From assembly GCA_934157235.1 (NCBI GenBank), contig CAKPHH010000002.1, positions 1 through 64,000 on the forward strand: a stretch of 64,000 nt of DNA, written 5' to 3'. Shown in pieces: positions 17,257 through 25,729 of this stretch. The notes beneath the pieces are model-generated. The model did no database searches. It was not told the origin of the DNA and saw nothing but the letters and a program-made list of their open reading frames with translations. The stretch is from an uncultured Bacilli bacterium (GTDB lineage: Bacteria > Bacillota_I > Bacilli_A > RF39 > UBA660). Position 1 is the stretch's first letter; each line of letters begins with the position of its first letter. The position numbers and the translations under genes are program-made.

Positions 17257-17967
17257 TTATCTACCTCCTTCAGTTAATGTTTCAAGAATGTGTCTAGCAA
17301 TAGCATTGATTTCATCAGAATTAGTGTTTTCTTCTTTTGTACCAACCATATAAATTTGATTATTTATAAGAACGGCGTATCTATTGTCGATAACTAAATG
17401 ACCAGATGAAGTATAACTATATGCTATCCCATAAACTGTTCTATTGCCAATAGTTCCTGAAAGTAAATCTATGATTATTTTTAAGTCACTGTATTCTTTA
17501 CTAATGTAGGAAGTAAAATCAGTTAGAAATTTAGTTTCATTGTTGTAGCCTGAATATTTGCCTATCATTATATAAGGTATTAAAGCTCCTTGATTATCAA
17601 TGTTTTGGGCTACGTAAATAAGTCCATCATTACCAACCGCAACTTTATAGTTACTAGGATATTCAAAGTTAAGACCTGTCTTATCCTGATAGACCATGTA
17701 ACCATTATTGTTAGGAGATGGAGTACTACCGCCGCCATTACCTGTACCAGTATTACTATTGGTCTTAGGTTGATTTAATAAGAAAAAAGCACCAACTACA
17801 AGAGCAATTATAATTAGATATTTATTGTTCCATTTACTCTTGATTTCTTTTAAATGATCAGATGTTACTGTCTTCTTTTCTTTTAATTCATAGCCACACT
17901 TTGGACAAGTTTCGGCTTGATCACTGATTTTATTACCACATTCTGGGCAATTTATTAATGCCATCAT
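17257..17967 (-). CDS. Zinc-ribbon single-pass membrane protein
   Basis: A 236-residue protein: N-terminal zinc ribbon (CPECGNK/CPKCGYE), one membrane segment (~50-63), a Gly/Asn/Ser/Pro linker and a C-terminal outside domain of ~140 residues (YMVYQDKTGLNFEYPSNYKV), a PsbP/DUF-like shape seen in stress-induced lipoproteins. It ends one base before the PrsW-like gene starts, so the two are likely translated together. The start may be either of two adjacent ATG codons. Confidence 0.7.
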   Translation of the reverse strand: MMALINCPECGNKISDQAETCPKCGYELKEKKTVTSDHLKEIKSKWNNKYLIIIALVVGAFFLLNQPKTNSNTGTGNGGGSTPSPNNNGYMVYQDKTGLNFEYPSNYKVAVGNDGLIYVAQNIDNQGALIPYIMIGKYSGYNNETKFLTDFTSYISKEYSDLKIIIDLLSGTIGNRTVYGIAYSYTSSGHLVIDNRYAVLINNQIYMVGTKEENTNSDEINAIARHILETLTEGGR

Positions 17968-18117
17968 ATCACCTCTTTTATATATATTTCTTACTTAAGT
18001 ATAAGATAATTAATTTTTCTTTTGTAGTTTCTTTACTAAATAGGCAATGACAAATCTGACAATTAGTAAAGATTATCATATTATGGTATAATTATTTTAG
18101 AAATTGGAGATGGTTAG

Positions 18118-19812
18118 ATGAAATTTAACGATGTATTAAATAAATATTTAAATTTGATTGGGTGTAGTTCTAAGGACTTAGCACAAGTTTCCCAACTATC
18201 AGAGTCAATTATAAGTAGATATAAAAATGGGGGAAGAATTCCTAATGAGGAAAATTTGAAAAAGATCAGTGAAGCTTTAGAGTCTTTGTCAGCTGGAAAA
18301 TATAAAGCAGAGGATATTTATAAGGACTTTGAAAAGACTATTTTTGATTCTAGTATTGATTTTGATATTGTTAGAGGAAATTTAAATAAATTGATCGAAA
18401 CATTTAATATAAATGCTAGAGGGTTAGCTAAGGCTCTTAATTTTGATGCTTCATATTTATCAAGAATTAGAAATGGTGAAAGAATTCCATCTAATAAAGA
18501 AGCGTTTGTTTCTTCCTTAGCAGCTTTTGTCTTAAAAAAGTATGAAATACAGTCCTATAAAGATAGTTATTATTTATTGTTTAATGAGAAAGAAAAAATT
18601 ACTTTAAGCAAAATTAGAGAATGGATTATTACTAATAAGAAAGAAGAAGTTAGTGATGTAGATAATTTTTTAAGTACACTAGATGAATTTAATTTAAATG
18701 ATTATATTAAGGCAATTAAATTTGATGAATTAAAGGTTCCCAATATTCCTTTTTATAAAGCTAGATGTAAGACTTATTATGGTGTTGAAGAAATGAAAAA
18801 GGGAGAACTAGATTTTTTTAAAGCAACAGTTCTTTCCAAGTCAAAAGAAGATATTTTTATGTGTAGTGATATGCCAATGGAAGACATGGCTGAAGATAAA
18901 GAATTTGGAAAGAAATGGATGTTTGCGATTGCGATGTGTCTTAAGAAAGGACTTCATTTAAATATTATTCATAACCTTGATAGGCCTTTTAATGAAATGA
19001 TGTTAGGCCTTGAAAGTTGGATACCAATTTATATGACTGGACAAGTGTCTCCTTATTATTTAAAAGAAGTTAAAAATAGTGTCTATCATCATTTTAATTA
19101 TGTATCTGGAGTTGTAGCTTTAACAGGAGAATGTATTAAAGGTTATCATGATAAGGGCAAATATTATTTAACCAATAATAGTAGAGAGTTAGAGTATTAT
19201 AGAGAAAAAAGCAATTTGTTACTTAAAAAGGCAAATTCTTTAATGGATATTTATAGTAGTGAAGATTTAGACAAGTTTGAACGATTCTTAGAAAATGAAA
19301 GTAAGACAGTTGGTACTAGAAAGAGGATTTTAGCAACTTTACCATTATTTACAATCAGTGATCCAATACTTAAGAAAATATTAAGAGAAAATAATATTGA
19401 TAGTAATGATGTTTCAAGAATTATTCGATATAAGAAAGAACAAGAAAAGGTGATTTCTACAATTTTAAAACATAGTGTAATTACAGATAATATTTGTAAG
19501 TATAATAAGAATGATTTTAGCGATGATGTTTATTTAGATATTGATGGTATAAAAGTTAAATACAAATATGAAGAGTATGTTGAACATTTTAATTCAACTA
19601 AAGAGTTTTCTAAGAAGAATGCTAATTATAAAATAAGTATTAGCGAAAAGACTTTTAGTAATATTACGATAAGTATACTAGAAGGTAATTACGCTATTAT
19701 TTCAAAGAAGTCTAATCCTGTTATTCATTTTGTTATTAGACATCCTAAATTAGTTGGAGCAATTAGTGAATTTAGACCTTTAGTTGTAGATGAAAAAAAG
19801 AGAATTGATTAA
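18118..19812 (+). CDS. Large regulator with two HTH (XRE-like) domains
   Basis: A 564-residue protein on the plus strand, against the trend of its neighbours. Residues ~1-60 form one lambda-repressor-like helix-turn-helix (SSKDLAQVSQLSESIISRYKNG) and ~85-140 a second (NARGLAKALNFDASYLSRIRNG). The remaining ~400 residues have no motif I recognise; the middle mixes helices and strands and may be a sensor. GGAGATGG precedes the ATG and TATAAT lies at ~18087. It is divergent from the zinc-ribbon genes, which it may control. Confidence 0.72.
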   Translation: MKFNDVLNKYLNLIGCSSKDLAQVSQLSESIISRYKNGGRIPNEENLKKISEALESLSAGKYKAEDIYKDFEKTIFDSSIDFDIVRGNLNKLIETFNINARGLAKALNFDASYLSRIRNGERIPSNKEAFVSSLAAFVLKKYEIQSYKDSYYLLFNEKEKITLSKIREWIITNKKEEVSDVDNFLSTLDEFNLNDYIKAIKFDELKVPNIPFYKARCKTYYGVEEMKKGELDFFKATVLSKSKEDIFMCSDMPMEDMAEDKEFGKKWMFAIAMCLKKGLHLNIIHNLDRPFNEMMLGLESWIPIYMTGQVSPYYLKEVKNSVYHHFNYVSGVVALTGECIKGYHDKGKYYLTNNSRELEYYREKSNLLLKKANSLMDIYSSEDLDKFERFLENESKTVGTRKRILATLPLFTISDPILKKILRENNIDSNDVSRIIRYKKEQEKVISTILKHSVITDNICKYNKNDFSDDVYLDIDGIKVKYKYEEYVEHFNSTKEFSKKNANYKISISEKTFSNITISILEGNYAIISKKSNPVIHFVIRHPKLVGAISEFRPLVVDEKKRID

Positions 19813-19827
19813 TAATTCTCTTTTTTA
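19794..19827. terminator. Bidirectional terminator
   Basis: A 13-bp A/T-flanked stem AAAAAAGAGAATT / AATTCTCTTTTTT overlapping the stop codons of the converging regulator and deacetylase genes. Confidence 0.85.
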
Positions 19828-20574
19828 GTATGGCATTAATAGTCTAATTTTAAACTTCCAAGCTGGCATAGATGAAGATATATTTAGTCTTGGAATATGA
19901 TATTTATCATCTGTTTGTTTGGCTTTACGGTGTTCTTTATTTGGTCCAAATGTAAATGCTAGACGATAATCGTTTTCCTTTAAAGCCTTTTCAAGGTTAT
20001 CACTGACATGTCCATATGGATAGGCAAAATACTTAGTATCAATAGTTTCTTTTTGCTTTTGAAAGTCCTCATTAATTTTATCATAGTCTAAGAGATAGTC
20101 TATTTCATGATGGAGATTATATGAATGAGAAGCAAATTCTATATTTGGGTATTCTTTTTTCGCTTTATCAATAATTTCTTTATTCATATAATTTTCACTA
20201 TTTGTGTCATAGTTTATGCTCATATAAAATACAACGGCATTTAAATTATACTTTTTTAAAACAGGAAAAGCTAATTCATAGTTAGAACGATAACCATCAT
20301 CCATAGTTATTAAGACTGATCTTCTTGGTAAATTACAAGTTTTATTTATAAAACACTCCATTTCTTTTAGAGTTATTGTTTTATAATGATGTTTCTTTAA
20401 ATAGGCCATTTGCTTTTCAAACTTAGATATTTCCATTTGCATTTCGTTAGTGGACTTAGTGTCTGTAAAATCATGATAACCTAATACCGCTATGGTTTGA
20501 TCTTTATAAGTTATAATTAAGCTAATAATTATCAATAATATGATTATTATGGGTATTAATATTTTTTTCTTCAT
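19825..20574 (-). CDS. Polysaccharide deacetylase (NodB-like)
   Basis: About 249 residues from ATG 20574, which follows GGAGAAACGT. One N-terminal membrane anchor (~3-22), then a CE4/NodB domain: LITMDDGYRSNY (catalytic and metal Asp), SHSYNLHH (metal His) and FAYPYGH. Such enzymes remove acetyl groups from peptidoglycan or surface glycans outside the cell. The upstream gene encodes a zinc-ribbon/Tim44-like membrane protein ending 11 bases before this start. Confidence 0.88.
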   Translation of the reverse strand: MKKKILIPIIIILLIIISLIITYKDQTIAVLGYHDFTDTKSTNEMQMEISKFEKQMAYLKKHHYKTITLKEMECFINKTCNLPRRSVLITMDDGYRSNYELAFPVLKKYNLNAVVFYMSINYDTNSENYMNKEIIDKAKKEYPNIEFASHSYNLHHEIDYLLDYDKINEDFQKQKETIDTKYFAYPYGHVSDNLEKALKENDYRLAFTFGPNKEHRKAKQTDDKYHIPRLNISSSMPAWKFKIRLLMPY

Positions 20575-20585
20575 ACGTTTCTCCA

Positions 20586-21602
20586 TTATTTTGTAATTAA
20601 AGTCCACTCTTGTAGATATTTAGTTTTAGTATGGCAGTAGGAACATTCTTCTTGCGTGATATCAATAGATGCTCCACAGTTATGGCACTTAATGATATTA
20701 GCACCATCTTTAAGAGTTACTTTATTACCTTCATTTTGTTTTAACAAATAAGTCTGTTTAGTTATTTTAGATTTTATTTTATTATTTATAAAGTAAATAA
20801 GTCTTATTTCAGCGGTTACTTCTACATATAAGGTATCTTCTTTTTGAAAGTCATTAAATTTTAGATAATCAATAACATCATAATCAATTATATTTTCTTG
20901 ATTGTAGTAATACTTTCTAACTTCATAATTTAAATTATTGAAAAATTTCTTTTTATCTATTTGGGTACGATTCCAGAATTCTTGTTGCTTCTTATTTTCT
21001 TTATCTTTATAATTTTTAATAGGTGTTAAAACGATATAGGCATCTATAATATAGAAAAAGTAGTATAAGACTGATGATAGGATTAAGGCATATATAAATA
21101 TTTTAGATATGTCATAATTATTGAAGGTTCTAGACGTTGTCTTTATATAGATATAGCTTAGAATTAAACTTATAATGACATCGATAATTCCTGTTATTAT
21201 TCGATAAGTGTTACTTCTTAGAACTTGATCATAGTGATATTTACTGCCTAAATCTTTATCTGTATAGTCAAGATTATAGTAAGTATGGCAGTAAGGACAT
21301 CCTTCAACAAAGTCTTTTAACTTGGACTGCATTCCACAGTTTGGACAGGTATTTTCTTTATTTTCCATATTTTTAGAAATAAAAGTATATTCTATTCTTG
21401 AATCAAAAAGAGTTTCTTCATGAACTAGTTTATTATTTAAATAATATTCTTTCTTACATCTAATACCATTATCAATATCATCATTTTTAGTATTATCAGT
21501 ATTACGCTCTAATACTTCATTTCCTACAATATATTTAGTTTTTATATTTAGACCATAATTCTTTAGTTTTTTTGAATGGTAATTATCCGAGATTAAAGCC
21601 AT
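20586..21602 (-). CDS. Zinc-ribbon membrane protein with Tim44-like region
   Basis: A 338-residue protein. Zinc ribbon one at ~88-106 (CPNCGMQ/CPYCH), two membrane segments at ~135-195, a soluble region (~215-295, RKYYYNQENIIDYDVIDYLKF, YVEVTAEIRLIYF) resembling Tim44-like domains of bacterial membrane proteins, and zinc ribbon two at the end (CHNCGAS/CSYCH). Similar proteins occur beside radical SAM peptide-modification genes and protein-quality genes; no specific function is known. It lies 10 bases downstream of the poly-Asn protein gene and close to the radical SAM gene. Confidence 0.6.
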   Translation of the reverse strand: MALISDNYHSKKLKNYGLNIKTKYIVGNEVLERNTDNTKNDDIDNGIRCKKEYYLNNKLVHEETLFDSRIEYTFISKNMENKENTCPNCGMQSKLKDFVEGCPYCHTYYNLDYTDKDLGSKYHYDQVLRSNTYRIITGIIDVIISLILSYIYIKTTSRTFNNYDISKIFIYALILSSVLYYFFYIIDAYIVLTPIKNYKDKENKKQQEFWNRTQIDKKKFFNNLNYEVRKYYYNQENIIDYDVIDYLKFNDFQKEDTLYVEVTAEIRLIYFINNKIKSKITKQTYLLKQNEGNKVTLKDGANIIKCHNCGASIDITQEECSYCHTKTKYLQEWTLITK

Positions 21603-21612
21603 ATTTTAACAC

Positions 21613-21978
21613 CTACCTATTGTTATTATTGTTATTGTTGTTATTGTTGTTATTATTGTTATTTGATGATGAACCTCCATAAGAAGATCCTCGATATGAA
21701 GAAGGAGTATAATGAGGAATTATTCGAAATTCTTTTCTATTAACATTAACGCCATCAATATTTTGAGAAATACAAGGTGCACTAATGGTCTTTTTGGCAC
21801 TTGTTCCGACATTTAAAAGAATATAAGTCATTTTTCCTTGGATGTTTCCATTCTTATTATTTTTCAAAAAATCATATATTTCTTCTAATTGCTCCATGGT
21901 TAAACTATAATATTTGGTTAATTCTATACATTTCTTTTGAATAATTAATTCATCATATGTTTCTGGTTCTCTATTCAT
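21613..21978 (-). CDS. Short protein with 15-Asn tail, candidate substrate of the radical SAM enzyme
   Basis: A 121-residue protein. Residues ~1-70 are a helical, charged leader-like region (YDELIIQKKCIELTKYYSL); the C-terminus is YRGSSYGGSSS followed by 15 consecutive Asn and a final Arg. The Asn run mixes AAT and AAC codons and is not a pure triplet repeat. The gene overlaps the 3' end of the radical SAM gene by 8 bases. Short proteins with a leader and a repetitive low-complexity tail next to radical SAM/SPASM enzymes are often RiPP precursors, but this identity is inferred. Confidence 0.6.
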   Translation of the reverse strand: MNREPETYDELIIQKKCIELTKYYSLTMEQLEEIYDFLKNNKNGNIQGKMTYILLNVGTSAKKTISAPCISQNIDGVNVNRKEFRIIPHYTPSSYRGSSYGGSSSNNNNNNNNNNNNNNNR

Positions 21979-23722
21979 TTTGGTACTCCTTTTCTAAATA
22001 ATAAAATTCAATATTTTGAAATGGTAAATTTATTGCTTGAATATGATAGTAGGCATTATTCTTTTGTTTTAAGTAATGATAATCTCTTAAAGATGAAGTA
22101 GTAAAGAAAAGGTTGTTAGGATTATCCTTAGATAACTCAGCTTTATATTCAGCAATTAAATTAGTTATATCATAAGCATAATAGTCTTTTTTATCTGATG
22201 GTCTATTTTCTAGGACACATTTATATACTTGGGTAGTTGTGACATGACACTGTTTAGTTCGAACTTCATCCCCATACGTTACTAAGTTACCTGATAATAA
22301 CATGATATATAGGGAGTTATTATCAGGATAGATGCATTCTTCGTTTATTAAATGTTTTTTCATGTATATTGTTACTTTACTGTTTTTTGTGAGATAAATT
22401 ATACTGCGAGATTTTTTTAGTATTTGGGATGATAATTGGTATTCATCGTTATCTACTTTTAAGGTAAAAACATCATCAGCATAAATATATTTAAGTTTTG
22501 GATCTTGTCTTATTAAGTTTGTTAGACTTGGATAATCGGGATTTTTATTTTCTGGGATGTATTTAGTTGAATCTACATTGCGCATAATGGTTACATAGTG
22601 ATAAACAAAATCATCGTTGTATTCATCCTTGGAATAAGCTCTATCTTCATACATTTTCTGCTGAAGAAGACATGTGTAGCTTTTATTGGTATTATAGGTG
22701 TTTTTTACGAAAGGACAGCCTGTTTTACATAAATATAAGTAACCACATTTACTACACTCATCATTGAATGGTAGTTTGTTGTGATTCATAAATATTTTGG
22801 TTTTGGCTGTTTGTAATATTTTTTCCACAGTATCTGTGTAAATATTGCCATAATAATAGTCTTTGTTCTTTTGGCCTCTGACACAGGAATATATGTCGCC
22901 ATTTTTTTCTAGGAGAAAGAACTTTTCTCCACAGTTATCACAATTTGTACAGTAACCTGGACCAAATTCATCAAACCAAGCACCATTTACACCAATATCT
23001 AAATCAGTCCCATCAAATTCTTTATGCATTCTGTTATATAGTTCTAATTGTTCCTCTTCTGTAATATGGTGAAGAAGTCCATTGGAATTATAGTCAAAAC
23101 CAATCATAAAATTAAAATCATTCATGTCTAGACAAGTATTTTTATGGAGATATTTAATATCTTTGATAATTTCATCTAAATGAGCATAGTGTTCTTTAAA
23201 GATTGTTGCGGATACTTTCTTTTTATTGGGAATATCTTTTAATAAAGAAATATTTTGGAGTATTTTAGCTAGGGTCTTTTTGTTTCCTTTAGTAATACGA
23301 TATTCATCATGTAGAGATAATGGTAAATCGAGACTTCCAGATATGGAAACGTTAAACTCTTTAATTGTGTCTAAATGTTTTTCAATATCATATAAATTTG
23401 TTTTGATGTGAGGATTTCCTACTTTGAAGTTTCCTTTTGTTATGATATCTTTGTTTTCTTGATAGTACTTAGCAATATATGCAATAAGATCATGAAATGT
23501 ATCCTTGTCTAGAGTTGTTACTTCTCCGCCATGGAGAGAAATGTTAAAAGGGATAACATTGGCTTCCTTAAACTTGGTAATAGCATACTCTAGAGTTTCT
23601 AGGGCTTGATGAGCAGTCTTTTCATCTTTGGTATTATCTTCTAAGTAGCAGTATTTACAGCCCATATTGCAAGCCATGGTTGGTACATATAATAAATGTA
23701 TGTATTTTATATTTTGTTCCAT
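21971..23722 (-). CDS. Radical SAM protein with SPASM-type C-terminal iron-sulfur domain
   Basis: A 583-residue enzyme. The cluster motif CNMGCKYC (Cys18, Cys22, Cys25) begins a radical SAM barrel with SLHGGEVT as the GGE motif. From ~245 there is a Cys-rich SPASM-like region (YCTNCDNCGEKF, YSCVRGQ, ECSKCGYLYLCKTGC) that holds auxiliary clusters. The last ~220 residues have no known motif and may recognise a peptide. Family members modify peptides (thioether, epimerisation, carbon-carbon links) or act as anaerobic sulfatase-type maturases; no sulfatase is nearby. The overlapping downstream gene encodes the poly-Asn protein. Confidence 0.88.
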   Translation of the reverse strand: MEQNIKYIHLLYVPTMACNMGCKYCYLEDNTKDEKTAHQALETLEYAITKFKEANVIPFNISLHGGEVTTLDKDTFHDLIAYIAKYYQENKDIITKGNFKVGNPHIKTNLYDIEKHLDTIKEFNVSISGSLDLPLSLHDEYRITKGNKKTLAKILQNISLLKDIPNKKKVSATIFKEHYAHLDEIIKDIKYLHKNTCLDMNDFNFMIGFDYNSNGLLHHITEEEQLELYNRMHKEFDGTDLDIGVNGAWFDEFGPGYCTNCDNCGEKFFLLEKNGDIYSCVRGQKNKDYYYGNIYTDTVEKILQTAKTKIFMNHNKLPFNDECSKCGYLYLCKTGCPFVKNTYNTNKSYTCLLQQKMYEDRAYSKDEYNDDFVYHYVTIMRNVDSTKYIPENKNPDYPSLTNLIRQDPKLKYIYADDVFTLKVDNDEYQLSSQILKKSRSIIYLTKNSKVTIYMKKHLINEECIYPDNNSLYIMLLSGNLVTYGDEVRTKQCHVTTTQVYKCVLENRPSDKKDYYAYDITNLIAEYKAELSKDNPNNLFFTTSSLRDYHYLKQKNNAYYHIQAINLPFQNIEFYYLEKEYQNE

Positions 23723-23730
23723 ATTTACTC

Positions 23731-25644
23731 CTAATTATAACTTATATCAATTCCAACTTTTTTATCCGAATGACAACTTGATATACTAAGATTGAAATTT
23801 TCTTTTACAAAAATTTCATTGTGATAATAATCGAAAGTTAGATTTTCAGTTAATCCACCGGTAAGGCTTACTTTAACTTCCCAGTCGTTGTAATTGATGT
23901 AGTTTACTTCATCTACTTTAATATAAACTGTTCCATAATCAGCAGATACTACTTCAGAAGGTAGATCATCTGGTGTTACATAGATAAATTTGCTTCTTTG
24001 TCCATAGCCAAAATAACGAATACTAGTTGGACTTTCTTTAAAGGCTCTAAAATTTACATAAGCTTTTTTTGGTATTGTTATAGTGTATAAACTACTGCAT
24101 TTTCTAAATGCGGATGAGCCAATTTCTTTTAATTGGCTATTCTCAGTAAAAGTTACTGTACTTAATGAAGTATTGCCATAGAATGCATGACCTCCAATTC
24201 TAGTAACTTTATCTGGAATAGTAACTTCTTTTAGTGAAGTACATTCCTCAAAGGAATTTCCTCTTATTTCGGTAAGATTTTCAGATAATTTAATGGTTTC
24301 CAACGAACTGGCATTTTTAAAGACTTCGCCACCCATTGTAGTTAGAGTGTCTGGAAGAGTTATAGAAATTATAGAACGACAGTTATAAAAAGCTCCTCCA
24401 CCTAAATATTCAAGATTAATTGGTATGTTTACTTCTTTTAGAAGGATATCATTTTTAAAAGCTTGGCCTCTTATTTCTGTTATAGTATCTGGAAGTGTTA
24501 CTTTAGTTAGAAAAGGCATATTTGAGAATGTATTACCACGAAGACTAATAACAGGTTGGCCTTTGTACGAACTTGGTATTTCAGCAGTTTTAAAGTTAAT
24601 TAAACCAAATGCATAAAATCTTACTCCATAGCCGTTATCCATTTTTTCGTATAGTATTCTTGGCTTGGAAAAAATTATTAAAGGTAAAATTGTTGCGGCA
24701 AGGACACCAGCTATGACAGTTTTTTTAATATTTACAGGTGTACTGTTTGCTTTTAAAGGCATAATGATATTAGATATTTTTTCATTAGGTCTAGATGATA
24801 TTTCTTTCTTGATATATTCCATTAAAGTATACTTTTTAGTTTTTCTGAAAAGAATAATAAGAATAATTGCTCCTATAATATAGGTTAAAATTGGAAAATG
24901 GAAAAATATCATAGAAATATAGATAAATAGTAACATACAAAAAATTATGTAAGAATTTTTCTTTCTTTTTAATACTTCATTAGGTAAAGAGTTTTTATCT
25001 ATTTTGGCTTTTTCTAAGGCTTTTGTTATAAAGGTTTCTACTAACTTAGCTCCATCTTCTGCAAACATTGGATCAAAATCAGTTGCTATAACGTAGTGTT
25101 GATTTTCTGGTAAGGTGTTTTGTGCAATAACAACTTTTTCCCCACAGTAGGCACAATACTTCATACTGGCAGATACTACATTTCCACATTTTGGGCATTT
25201 ATTTTGATCTGGTGTTGATTGTTCTGTTGGCTGAGTTGTTGAACTACTAGTTTTACTTTCAAAAATTTTCTTATTTGACAATTTAAGGGCACAGATTGGT
25301 ACCAATATAAATATGCCAATAAATAAAGAAAGAAAATCAAAGATTGCTACTGTTGGAGAGATAAAAATATCAGTAAATACTAAGAATATAGCCCTAGCAG
25401 CAAACATTTTTATAAATGACTTTTTTACATTTTTTGGATCATCATTAATTATCTTAGCTATGGGATATAAAACAAATAATGACATGTGAATTGTTATGAA
25501 TAATTCAAAAATAACTGCTGACCCAATAGACATGATGTAACGAGAATTAGGAAGAGAATTCATAACTAAGAGAAGCAACACTTCTATTGTACCTACAATT
25601 ATAAAGACCCTTGTTATTATTTTCTTTTTATTATTTTCACTCAT
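23731..25644 (-). CDS. Membrane protein with zinc ribbon and BspA-type leucine-rich repeats
   Basis: A 637-residue protein: four membrane segments in residues ~10-130, a zinc ribbon (CPKCGNVV/CAYCGEK) at ~150, two further membrane segments (~230-265) and one (~310-330), then five to six BspA-type LRR_5 repeats (for example LPDTITEIRGQAF, IPDKVTRIGGHAF) and a C-terminal beta domain. LRR_5 modules bind host or surface ligands in gut bacteria. It directly precedes the radical SAM gene (8 bases) and probably forms part of the same membrane assembly as the other zinc-ribbon proteins; its role is unknown. Confidence 0.75.
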   Translation of the reverse strand: MSENNKKKIITRVFIIVGTIEVLLLLVMNSLPNSRYIMSIGSAVIFELFITIHMSLFVLYPIAKIINDDPKNVKKSFIKMFAARAIFLVFTDIFISPTVAIFDFLSLFIGIFILVPICALKLSNKKIFESKTSSSTTQPTEQSTPDQNKCPKCGNVVSASMKYCAYCGEKVVIAQNTLPENQHYVIATDFDPMFAEDGAKLVETFITKALEKAKIDKNSLPNEVLKRKKNSYIIFCMLLFIYISMIFFHFPILTYIIGAIILIILFRKTKKYTLMEYIKKEISSRPNEKISNIIMPLKANSTPVNIKKTVIAGVLAATILPLIIFSKPRILYEKMDNGYGVRFYAFGLINFKTAEIPSSYKGQPVISLRGNTFSNMPFLTKVTLPDTITEIRGQAFKNDILLKEVNIPINLEYLGGGAFYNCRSIISITLPDTLTTMGGEVFKNASSLETIKLSENLTEIRGNSFEECTSLKEVTIPDKVTRIGGHAFYGNTSLSTVTFTENSQLKEIGSSAFRKCSSLYTITIPKKAYVNFRAFKESPTSIRYFGYGQRSKFIYVTPDDLPSEVVSADYGTVYIKVDEVNYINYNDWEVKVSLTGGLTENLTFDYYHNEIFVKENFNLSISSCHSDKKVGIDISYN

Positions 25645-25729
25645 AAACTCAACCTTCTTTTTAATTATACTTCTACTATCATATTAACATATTTTCTATA
25701 GTTTTGGTAGAAAATAAAAGATATATCAT

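Noticed and set aside
21613..21663. Poly-Asn run as a frameshifted microsatellite
   Set aside because: It stays in frame, mixes AAT and AAC codons irregularly, and follows a normal coding region in a gene overlapping the radical SAM gene, so it is kept as coding.
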